DNA from: an uncultured Spirochaetaceae bacterium | Lineage (GTDB): Bacteria > Spirochaetota > Spirochaetia > Sphaerochaetales > Sphaerochaetaceae | Assembly (NCBI GenBank): GCA_947630635.1 | Contig: CANRIJ010000015.1 | Location: forward strand, 1-17,933 | Direction: 5' to 3' | DNA: 17,933 nucleotides | Shown here: positions 6,900 through 13,849 of the stretch, piece by piece | Position numbering within the stretch: the stretch's first letter is position 1 | Layout of the letters: every line of letters starts with the position of its first letter | The notes under the pieces: generated by a model | Database searches by the model: none | What the model was told of the DNA's origin: nothing | Seen by the model: the letters and a program-made list of their open reading frames with translations, nothing else | Made by a program: the position numbers and the translations under genes

Positions 6900-8737
6900 T
6901 AGAAAAAATGAAGAAGGTCACTGTTTTCTCTCAGGCCAAGTATAAAGAGGAGCTTCTTATCTCACTGAGGAATCTCGGACTTTTGCATATCTCGAATCTT
7001 GTTGAGAAGACAGAAAAGATTGAGAGAATGGAGAGTAAGGCCGAAAGCTACAAAACGATGGTCAGAATAATTGAAGAGACTGTCGGGAAAAAGGAAAAGG
7101 CGCTTGAAAAGGACTTGAATGACGAAGAGTTTGAAAAGCTGGATAAGAGTCTTAGGACTGCTATCTCCGAAAGAGAGCGCCTTGAGAGGGAAATTCATGA
7201 GCTTAATGTCGAAAAAGAGAGAATTGAGCCATTTGGTGTCTTCTATCCTGATGAGGTGGAGCACCTGAGAGAGGAGGGTGTCGAGCTCTATTTCTATACT
7301 TTGGTAAAGAAAGAGCTTGAGAAGCTAGAAAAAGACCCAGAGGTTCCATATCTCAGGATCAGCTATAAGGGTAAGCTCTTTGCAGTTGCAACGGTTGGCC
7401 AAATGCTTCCTCCATCAATACCGGCAGCTCTCTTTAAGATGCCAAAGCTCTCATTGGACCAAATAGAGGCAAAGCTCTCATTGGATCTTGCAAAAAAGGA
7501 TGAGATAAACTCGCAGATAAAGAATGCTGCAGCATTTATTGGAGAGTACAAGAAGAGAATCTTCAGAGAGGAAGAGGATATTGTCTATGAGAAGGCAAGT
7601 GCAACAGTAGAGAGCGAAGATAAGATTATCTATATGTCTGGGTATGTTCCCAGAGAGAAAGAGAGCCTTTTTACAGACTATTGCAAGAAAGAGAATGTAG
7701 GCTATGCAATTGAAGATCCCACAGACGATGACAATCCTCCTACAGAGGTTAAGAATAGGGGAATCATCAAGATCATCAAGCCAGTCTTCGATATGCTTGG
7801 CCTAGTGCCTGGATATAGAGAGCACGATATATCGCTTTGGTTCTTGGTATTTTTGACACTCTTCTTTGCAATGATTTTGGGCGATGGCGGCTATGGTCTG
7901 ATTTTTGTCATTATTGCCATTGTCATGAATATAAAGAGCAAGAAGTGCACTAGAATCAATTCGCTTATCTACCTCTTTGGGGGAGCCACTGTCATTTGGG
8001 GAGCACTTACAGGAACTTGGTTTGGCTCCTATTGGATCTTGGAGAAAGCAAGGTTCTTGCAGCTCTTTGTAATTCCGGAGATTACCAACTTCCCGGAGAT
8101 TATGGGTGTAGACAGCCAATATGCCCAGGATATGCTGATGAAGGTCTGCTTCTGCATCGGAACGATTCATATATCTCTTGCCTGTGCAATAAATATAGTT
8201 ACTAAGATACCCAAGAAAGATCTCTCTTTCATAGCAGATATCGGATGGCTGATTGATACCGTTCTTCTCTATTTATTGGTTTTGTATCTGGTAATAGGCG
8301 AGAGCGCGCCAATGATGCTGATAGTCTATGGAGTTGCAACCGGATTCATCCTAGTATGCTTCTTCGGCTCTATGTCTCCCTCTCTGACCTTCGTTCAGGG
8401 ACTGAAGGCATCACTTGGAGGGTTCTTCACAACCTTCCTCAATACAATATCGTGCTTCTCCAACATCATGAGCTACATAAGGCTCTTTGCTGTTGGTATG
8501 GCTTCTTTGGCCATTGCCGAGTCATTTAATGACATGGCAGCCCCAATGCTCCATGGTTTTGCCTTGCCGGCGGCCATTTTGATATTGGTTGTAGGCCACG
8601 TAATAAATCTGGTCATGGGGCTTTTGTCCGTGGTTGTTCACGGAGTTAGACTCAATGTTCTCGAATTCTCCAATCAGCTCGGTATGGAGTGGAGTGGATA
8701 CAAATATGAGCCTTTTAGAAAGAGGCTTTACAATTAG
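6896..8737 (+). CDS. atpI: V-type ATP synthase subunit I (membrane stator)
   Basis: This 613-residue subunit I/a anchors the peripheral stalk and forms the ion half-channels against the K ring. The N-terminal half (about 1-305) is cytoplasmic, with two coiled-coil arms (about 45-115 and 185-235). The C-terminal half has about seven or eight membrane segments, beginning near residue 312 (LWFLVFLTLFFAMILGDGGYG). The essential ion-path arginine is Arg529 in SYIRLFAVGMASLAIAE, and the GDGGYG loop is also conserved. It overlaps atpD by 4 bp and precedes atpK by 21 bp. The coiled-coil arm contains an imperfect 9-codon tandem duplication (PKLSLDQIE/AKLSLDLAK, see repeat entry). Confidence 0.95.
   Translation: MIEKMKKVTVFSQAKYKEELLISLRNLGLLHISNLVEKTEKIERMESKAESYKTMVRIIEETVGKKEKALEKDLNDEEFEKLDKSLRTAISERERLEREIHELNVEKERIEPFGVFYPDEVEHLREEGVELYFYTLVKKELEKLEKDPEVPYLRISYKGKLFAVATVGQMLPPSIPAALFKMPKLSLDQIEAKLSLDLAKKDEINSQIKNAAAFIGEYKKRIFREEEDIVYEKASATVESEDKIIYMSGYVPREKESLFTDYCKKENVGYAIEDPTDDDNPPTEVKNRGIIKIIKPVFDMLGLVPGYREHDISLWFLVFLTLFFAMILGDGGYGLIFVIIAIVMNIKSKKCTRINSLIYLFGGATVIWGALTGTWFGSYWILEKARFLQLFVIPEITNFPEIMGVDSQYAQDMLMKVCFCIGTIHISLACAINIVTKIPKKDLSFIADIGWLIDTVLLYLLVLYLVIGESAPMMLIVYGVATGFILVCFFGSMSPSLTFVQGLKASLGGFFTTFLNTISCFSNIMSYIRLFAVGMASLAIAESFNDMAAPMLHGFALPAAILILVVGHVINLVMGLLSVVVHGVRLNVLEFSNQLGMEWSGYKYEPFRKRLYN
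7443..7485 (+). repeat. 16-bp direct repeat, 27-bp period, inside atpI
   Basis: CAAAGCTCTCATTGGA occurs exactly at 7443-7458 and again at 7470-7485, a 27-bp period that preserves the reading frame. It encodes successive KLSLD blocks in the cytoplasmic coiled-coil region of subunit I. Identical synonymous codons in both copies favour a fairly recent in-frame duplication over convergent protein sequence. Confidence 0.75.
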
Positions 8738-8758
8738 GGTTTTTAAAGGAGTTTTGAA

Positions 8759-9193
8759 ATGAATAGCATTGCTTATGTCGGAATGGCTTGCGCTCTTTGC
8801 CTTTCAGCTCTTGGATCATGCATGGGTTCTGGAGTTGCTGGACTTGCTGCAGTTGGCGGTTGGAAAAAGTGCTATGCAGCTGGAAAGCCAGTACCATTCA
8901 TCCTTGTTGGCTTTGCAGGCGCCCCTCTTACACAGACCATCTATGGTTTTTTGTTGATGAACTTCATCAACTCCGGCTATCAGAGCGGTTCCAATCCGCT
9001 TTTGTGCTTCTTCGTAGGACTACTTGGTGGACTGGCAATTGGACTCTCTGCTTATATGCAGGGCAGAGTAGCAGCATCCTCAGCTGATGCTCTTTCTGAG
9101 ACTGGAAAAGGCACAGCAAACTTCTTTATCGTTATCGGTATTGTAGAGACAGTAGCTCTTTTCACACTTGTTTTCTGCCTCCTTCTTCTCTAA
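8759..9193 (+). CDS. atpK: V-type ATP synthase subunit K (rotor ring), Na+-type ligands
   Basis: This 144-residue proteolipid subunit forms the c-ring. It has four membrane helices in two duplicated hairpins (about 5-30, 47-70, 80-108, 120-144). The ion-carrying carboxylate is Glu130 in the fourth helix (IVETVALF); the first hairpin has no acidic residue at the matching place, as in other 16-kDa-type K subunits. Thr58-Gln59 in APLTQTIYGF and Gln101 in YMQGRVAAS correspond to Thr64, Gln65 and Gln110 of Enterococcus hirae NtpK, which with Glu139 bind Na+. This suggests Na+ rather than H+ transport, an inference from ligand conservation. A strong Shine-Dalgarno (AAAGGAG, 8745-8751), the best in the operon, fits the need for many ring copies. 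Confidence 0.93.
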   Translation: MNSIAYVGMACALCLSALGSCMGSGVAGLAAVGGWKKCYAAGKPVPFILVGFAGAPLTQTIYGFLLMNFINSGYQSGSNPLLCFFVGLLGGLAIGLSAYMQGRVAASSADALSETGKGTANFFIVIGIVETVALFTLVFCLLLL

Positions 9194-9198
9194 AAGGC

Positions 9199-9657
9199 AT
9201 GACTCAGATCAAGGGTGTACTGCTGGCTGTAAACGACCTCAATGCCTCGCTTCTCTTCTATACAGAACTACTAGGCATGGAGGTCGTCTCCTACAGAGAG
9301 GGACATGTGATATTCAAAGAGGGTTTAGAGCTCTATTCTCTCCCTAGATTCTCCAAGCTGATATCTAAGGGTGAGACCGATATGTTCTTCGGCTCCTCGC
9401 AGTATGCTCTTGAGTTTGAGACTATTTGGTTTGAGAAGATTCTTTTGAAGGCCAATAAAGAGCCCTTTTCCAATTTGGAGTATCGAATCTTCTACGATAA
9501 GGGAGAGAGAAATCTTATCCTGAGAGATCCTGATCTGAATCTCATTATCATAAGAGAGAAAGACGATAATACCATAAAGAAATATAGCGATAGCGAATTT
9601 GAGGAAGATGAGGATAATTCTCTAATAGTTCAGAATACCATCGTCTTCGAGAAATAG
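9199..9657 (+). CDS. VOC-fold (glyoxalase/dioxygenase superfamily) protein lacking metal ligands
   Basis: This 152-residue protein resembles the vicinal oxygen chelate fold. The first repeat shows GVLLAVNDLNASLLFYTELLGMEVV; the second shows YALEFET and RDPDLNLIIIRE, the usual DPDG-type ending. The positions that carry metal-binding His/Glu in glyoxalase I-type enzymes appear to be Gly6, Tyr in YALEFE, and Ile in LNLIII. It may therefore be a binding or structural protein rather than a metalloenzyme. An acidic tail (SEFEEDEDNS) follows the fold. It starts 5 bp after the atpK stop and ends directly before a strong terminator, so it is the last gene of the V-ATPase operon. Whether it serves the ATPase is unknown. 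The ribosome-binding site is weak (AAAAGG). Confidence 0.7.
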   Translation: MTQIKGVLLAVNDLNASLLFYTELLGMEVVSYREGHVIFKEGLELYSLPRFSKLISKGETDMFFGSSQYALEFETIWFEKILLKANKEPFSNLEYRIFYDKGERNLILRDPDLNLIIIREKDDNTIKKYSDSEFEEDEDNSLIVQNTIVFEK

Positions 9658-9684
9658 AATGGGGCCGATAGCTCCATTTTTTTC
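9658..9684 (+). terminator. Rho-independent terminator of the V-ATPase operon
   Basis: AATGGGGC (9658-9665) and GCTCCATT (9671-9678) pair over 8 bp with one G-U pair and the 5-nt loop CGATA, followed directly by TTTTT and a pyrimidine-rich stretch. It begins on the base after the stop codon of the VOC gene. This is the clearest terminator in the window and marks the end of the operon that starts at atpE. Confidence 0.88.
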
Positions 9685-9707
9685 TTCCTTTTTGATATTC
9701 TCTTTCT

Positions 9708-10016
9708 GTGATTCAAATCTCTAGTCTTGAACTTCAAAGACTCTCTAGCCCCTTTGGATGCTCTCCTTTTAAAAAAAAGAGGATAGATTGCAGCTTTTTA
9801 AATGGCATTCAGACTTTTACACATCCAATTCAAATAACATCAGAGAGAATCGATACTAGAATCTCAGTCACTGATGGACATAGTGAAGAAAAGAGTGTGG
9901 TTGCCTCCTTTTTATTGAAGAAGGGAGACTCTCTTTTTCAGAATAGAAATGAGCCTTTTAAAATAGAGAAAGATGCTTTCTCTTCATACACAATCTGGAG
10001 ACTATATGAAAAGTGA
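9708..10016 (+). CDS. Hypothetical protein, uncertain ORF upstream of ispG
   Basis: This 102-codon open frame starts with GTG and ends 11 bp inside ispG; I do not recognise the product. In favour: a frame this long without stops is unusual by chance, all six arginines are AGA/AGG as in neighbouring genes, the C-terminal part (SVVASFLLKKGDSLF, then FKIEKDAFSSYTIWRLYEK) reads like ordinary protein, and its end overlaps the ispG start as a coupled pair would. Against: no Shine-Dalgarno precedes the GTG, the N-terminal third is odd and Ser/Cys-rich, there is no internal ATG, and an A8 run (9771-9778) lies within it. No signal peptide or membrane segment is seen. It could be a real small gene, a decayed gene or the ispG leader. 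It fills most of the otherwise gene-free 9658-10005 stretch. Confidence 0.4.
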   Translation: MIQISSLELQRLSSPFGCSPFKKKRIDCSFLNGIQTFTHPIQITSERIDTRISVTDGHSEEKSVVASFLLKKGDSLFQNRNEPFKIEKDAFSSYTIWRLYEK

Positions 10017-11037
10017 GAAGAGCGTAAAAATCGGAGACTTGATTCTTGGGGGCAATAATCCGATTAGAGTCCAGACAATGTATGACTCAAAAATTAGTAT
10101 GAGCGATGTTGACTCGGTAGTAGAGAGACTCTATTCACTTAAGGCTCTTGGAATGGATATTATGCGCTTTGCCTTCTTATCTGAGGATGAAAGCGAGATA
10201 TTCAAAGAGATAAATAGGCGCTCTCCCGTTCCCACTGTTGCAGATATTCATTTTGATTACAATCTTGCTCTCGCTGCCTTAGACTCGGGATTTTCGAAAA
10301 TCAGGATAAATCCTGGCAATATCGGATCTAAAGAGAGGGTCAGTGAGATTGTAAAGAAGGCAAGAGACCTAGGCAAGGCCATAAGAATCGGTATTAATGG
10401 CGCCTCACTTCCAAGTGGTATAAATGAGGATCCAAAGAGCATGGCAAATCTTGCAATGGATTATGTGAGCGATTTTGAGCGCCTAGGCTTTCATGACATA
10501 GTTGTCTCAATAAAGAGCTCATCTGAGAGAATTACCATAGAGAGTAACAGAGAGCTTGGAAAAATATGCCCATATCCCATACACCTGGGTGTAACAGAGG
10601 CAGGATCTCTCATTCCATCAATTGTCAAGACAACATATTCACTCTCCACGCTTTTAAGTGAGGGTATAGGTTCTACTATAAGATATTCGATTACTGGCGA
10701 TATCCTAAGCGAGGTAATCGCTGGCAGTGAGCTCTTGAGGACGCTTAATCTGAGAGATGACGGCATAAGAATAATCTCATGTCCACGCTGCTCTAGAAAT
10801 ACCTTTGATACTCAGAGCTTTCTTAAAGAGGTGGAAATTCCCCTTAGGCTAATTAAAAAAAACCTTACAGTTGCTATAATGGGTTGTCTGGTAAATGGAC
10901 CAGGTGAGGCAAAGAAGGCCGATATTGCCATAACTGGACTCAACGATAGAATCTATCTCTATAAAAAGGGCAAAATAATTGGCGTAGTTGATAGAGAAAG
11001 GGCAAAAGAGGCGCTTTTCGAGGCTTTGAATGAATGA
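10006..11037 (+). CDS. ispG: 4-hydroxy-3-methylbut-2-enyl diphosphate synthase
   Basis: IspG (GcpE) converts methylerythritol cyclodiphosphate to HMBPP, the penultimate step of the MEP isoprenoid pathway, using a [4Fe-4S] cluster. The N-terminal TIM barrel contains VADIHFDYNLALAAL, KIRINPGNIGSKERV, the IRIGINGASL strand, LGVTEAG and LLSEGIGSTIRYSITGD. The C-terminal cluster domain has CPRC (Cys259, Cys262) and MGCLVNGPGEA with Cys294 and Glu301, all four cluster ligands. I place the start at 10006 (343 residues), because GGAG lies five bases upstream and the product then begins where IspG homology does. An upstream in-frame ATG at 9973 would add 11 unrelated residues. Its end overlaps uvrA by 8 bp. 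Confidence 0.94.
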   Translation: MKSEKSVKIGDLILGGNNPIRVQTMYDSKISMSDVDSVVERLYSLKALGMDIMRFAFLSEDESEIFKEINRRSPVPTVADIHFDYNLALAALDSGFSKIRINPGNIGSKERVSEIVKKARDLGKAIRIGINGASLPSGINEDPKSMANLAMDYVSDFERLGFHDIVVSIKSSSERITIESNRELGKICPYPIHLGVTEAGSLIPSIVKTTYSLSTLLSEGIGSTIRYSITGDILSEVIAGSELLRTLNLRDDGIRIISCPRCSRNTFDTQSFLKEVEIPLRLIKKNLTVAIMGCLVNGPGEAKKADIAITGLNDRIYLYKKGKIIGVVDRERAKEALFEALNE

Positions 11038-13849
11038 TTCAATCATCATTAAGGGTGCAAGGGAACACAATTTAAAGAATATCGATATAACTCTTCCAAA
11101 GAACTCCCTGGTTGTAATATCGGGGCTCTCTGGATCAGGAAAGTCATCGCTTGCCTTTGATACTGTCTTTGCCGAGGGCCAGAGAAGATATATAGAATCT
11201 CTCTCAAGCTATGCCAGAATGTTCCTGGGAAGAATGGAGAAGCCAGATGTTGACTCGATTGAGGGACTCTCTCCTTCAATTGCCATTGAACAGAAGTCAA
11301 CTAACAGAAATCCAAGAAGCATAGTTGGAACAGTCACTGAGATTTACGATTACTATAGGCTTCTCTTTGCAAGAATTGGCCATCTTCATTGCCCCAGCTG
11401 CGGCAGGGAGATTTCTGAGACATCGGTGGATCAGATAGTCGATTTTATCTTTCAGCACAATCAAGGCGAGAGGATTATGATTCTTTCACCTATAGCCCGA
11501 AATAGAAAGGGAGAATTTAAGGGAGTTTTAGAGGATGCCCTTCGTCTTGGATACCTCAAGGCAGAGATAGATGGAAAGATCTATAACCTCGATGAGGGTA
11601 TTCCCCAAATGGAGAAGAAGCTAAAGCATAATCTCTCCATAGTTGTAGATAGACTCAAAATCGACAGAGAGGAGAGGCTTAGGCTCTCAGACTCGATTGA
11701 AAAGAGCTTTGAGCTCTCATCTGGGCTAGTGGATATCGTATACCTCGATGAGGATGGAAAAGACGAGATTTATTCCCAAAAGAACTCATGCCCTGTATGC
11801 GGAATCACATTCCCGGAGGTTGAGCCGAGATTCTTTTCATTCAATAACCCCATAGGAGCATGCCCTGAATGCAATGGATTAGGGAGCACATTTGAATTCG
11901 ATCCTGAAAAGATCATACCTGATAGGGACTTAAGCTATCTAGAAGGCGCAATTAAGACTCATAAGCCAACTGCTAAGACATATAAAAGCGCAATTGAGGG
12001 CCTCTATAGCCTCTATGGCTTTAAGCTGGATGAGAAAATATCCGACTTGCCTGATTGGTTTATAAAGATCCTCTTATATGGCGGAGGAGAGAAGTACTCA
12101 TATTCATATGTGGGTGCAAATGGACTGAAAAAAAACATTTACGATAGCTATGAGGGTATAATTCCCGAGCTTGAGAGAAGGTCAAAGCAGTCATTCTCTC
12201 TTGCAATTAAGAGTTGGATTGACTCTTTTAAAAGCGAATTCACCTGTCCAAAATGCCATGGCGAAAGGCTGAAAAAAGAGGCTCTAAGCGTATTTATCGG
12301 AAATGAGAATATAATCTCTCTTACAAGAAAATCAGTTAATGACTCAATTGCATTTTTTGAGAGTCTCCCCCTTACCGATACTGAGAAAGATATTGCGTCT
12401 CTTATTCTCAGAGAGATTAAGTCGCGACTTTCGTTCTTAAAAAATGTGGGACTTGGGTACCTGACTCTCTACAGGGCTGCCTCAACACTCTCTGGAGGAG
12501 AGGCACAGAGAATAAGGCTTGCAACTCAAATAGGGTCTGCCCTCTCTGGTGTTCTATATGTGCTTGATGAGCCATCAATTGGCCTTCATCAGAGAGACAA
12601 TCAGAAATTGATTGATACTCTCAAAAACCTGAGAAATCTTGGCAATACCGTTCTTGTCGTAGAGCACGATGAGGAGACTATAAGAGAGGCTGATTATGTA
12701 GTCGATTTAGGTCCAGGAGCAGGAGACTTAGGCGGCTACGTGATTGCAGAGGGAACTCCCAGCGAAATTGAGAAAAATCCAAATTCCCTGACAGGCCAAT
12801 TTCTATCGAGAAAGCTCGAAATAGAGGTTCCCAAGAGGCGCAGGGAGGGAAATGGCCACTCTATAGTCATTAAGGGGTGCCATAAGAACAATCTCAAAGA
12901 TATCGATGTTGAGCTGCCACTTGGAAAACTTGTCCTTATCACTGGGGTCTCAGGCTCTGGGAAATCGACTTTTCTAAATGAGATACTGCTGCCTGCCCTC
13001 TCTAGGAAGATCTCAAAGAAAAAAGAGTTATGGGATGGCTACAGAGAGCTTCAGGGAGCTGAATACATCGATAAGATCATCAATATCGATCAGTCGCCGA
13101 TTGGCAGAACCCCGCGAAGCAATCCAGCAACCTATGTAGAGCTCTTTGGGGCAATTAGAGAGCTCTATTCGATGATGCCAGAGGCAAAGGCAAGAGGCTA
13201 TAAAGCCGGGCGCTTTTCATTTAATGTTCCTGGAGGAAGGTGCGAGAACTGCCAAGGCGATGGAACTATAAAGATAGAGATGCACTTTTTGCCTGATGTC
13301 TATGTTAAGTGCGATGTCTGTGAAGGAAAACGCTATAACAAAGAGACTCTGAGCGTGACTTACAAGGGCAAGAATATTGCTGATGTTCTGGATATGACAG
13401 TACGCGAGGCTTATGAATTCTTTTCAACGCAACCAAAAATCAAAAGAAAGCTCCGGACACTAATGGATGTTGGAATGGATTATGTTAAACTTGGACAGAG
13501 TGCTCTTACACTCTCTGGCGGAGAGGCACAGAGAGTAAAGCTTGCTCTGGAGCTCTCCAAGATCCAGACAGGCAAGACGCTTTATATCCTTGATGAGCCA
13601 ACAACTGGTCTCCATTTCATGGATGTAAAAAAGCTTTTAGAGGTCCTTCAGCGACTTGTTGACGAGGGAAACACAGTTATCTTGATTGAGCACAATCTTG
13701 ATGTTATCAAATGCGCTGATTGGATTATCGATTTAGGGCCTGAGGGCGGAGACGAAGGGGGAAGGGTAGTGGCTTTTGGAACTCCCGAAGAGATATCAAA
13801 GTCAGATATGAGCTATACAGGAAGCTATCTAAGAAAATACCTTGAATGA
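11030..13849 (+). CDS. uvrA: Excinuclease ABC subunit A
   Basis: UvrA is the damage-recognition ATPase of nucleotide excision repair, working with UvrB in the cytoplasm. The 939-residue length equals the usual size (E. coli 940). Both ABC modules are complete: Walker A GLSGSGKS (32-39) and GVSGSGKS (639-646), two LSGGEAQR signatures (the first from Leu487), and Walker B regions VLYVLDEPSIGLHQRD and TLYILDEPTTGLHFMD. Zinc-type cysteine pairs are at 121/124, 254/257 and 278/281, and the DNA-binding zinc module is at 738/741 with 761/764, almost the same numbering as in E. coli. The ATG overlaps the end of ispG by 8 bp with GAGG just upstream, and the stop overlaps the lptD start (ATGA), so the three genes are probably co-translated. 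Confidence 0.97.
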   Translation: MNDSIIIKGAREHNLKNIDITLPKNSLVVISGLSGSGKSSLAFDTVFAEGQRRYIESLSSYARMFLGRMEKPDVDSIEGLSPSIAIEQKSTNRNPRSIVGTVTEIYDYYRLLFARIGHLHCPSCGREISETSVDQIVDFIFQHNQGERIMILSPIARNRKGEFKGVLEDALRLGYLKAEIDGKIYNLDEGIPQMEKKLKHNLSIVVDRLKIDREERLRLSDSIEKSFELSSGLVDIVYLDEDGKDEIYSQKNSCPVCGITFPEVEPRFFSFNNPIGACPECNGLGSTFEFDPEKIIPDRDLSYLEGAIKTHKPTAKTYKSAIEGLYSLYGFKLDEKISDLPDWFIKILLYGGGEKYSYSYVGANGLKKNIYDSYEGIIPELERRSKQSFSLAIKSWIDSFKSEFTCPKCHGERLKKEALSVFIGNENIISLTRKSVNDSIAFFESLPLTDTEKDIASLILREIKSRLSFLKNVGLGYLTLYRAASTLSGGEAQRIRLATQIGSALSGVLYVLDEPSIGLHQRDNQKLIDTLKNLRNLGNTVLVVEHDEETIREADYVVDLGPGAGDLGGYVIAEGTPSEIEKNPNSLTGQFLSRKLEIEVPKRRREGNGHSIVIKGCHKNNLKDIDVELPLGKLVLITGVSGSGKSTFLNEILLPALSRKISKKKELWDGYRELQGAEYIDKIINIDQSPIGRTPRSNPATYVELFGAIRELYSMMPEAKARGYKAGRFSFNVPGGRCENCQGDGTIKIEMHFLPDVYVKCDVCEGKRYNKETLSVTYKGKNIADVLDMTVREAYEFFSTQPKIKRKLRTLMDVGMDYVKLGQSALTLSGGEAQRVKLALELSKIQTGKTLYILDEPTTGLHFMDVKKLLEVLQRLVDEGNTVILIEHNLDVIKCADWIIDLGPEGGDEGGRVVAFGTPEEISKSDMSYTGSYLRKYLE

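Noticed and set aside
8769..9087. Two plus-strand frames of 62 and 99 codons overlapping atpK
   Set aside because: The atpK frame has complete family motifs and the strong Shine-Dalgarno; these are +1/+2 shifted readings.
9767..9780. T4-A8 run as a programmed frameshift or slippage site
   Set aside because: No longer product is generated by shifting frame, and the host ORF is itself uncertain.
9973..10005. Upstream ATG extending ispG by 11 residues
   Set aside because: IspG homology begins after the ATG at 10006, which has GGAG at proper spacing; the extension has no ribosome-binding site.
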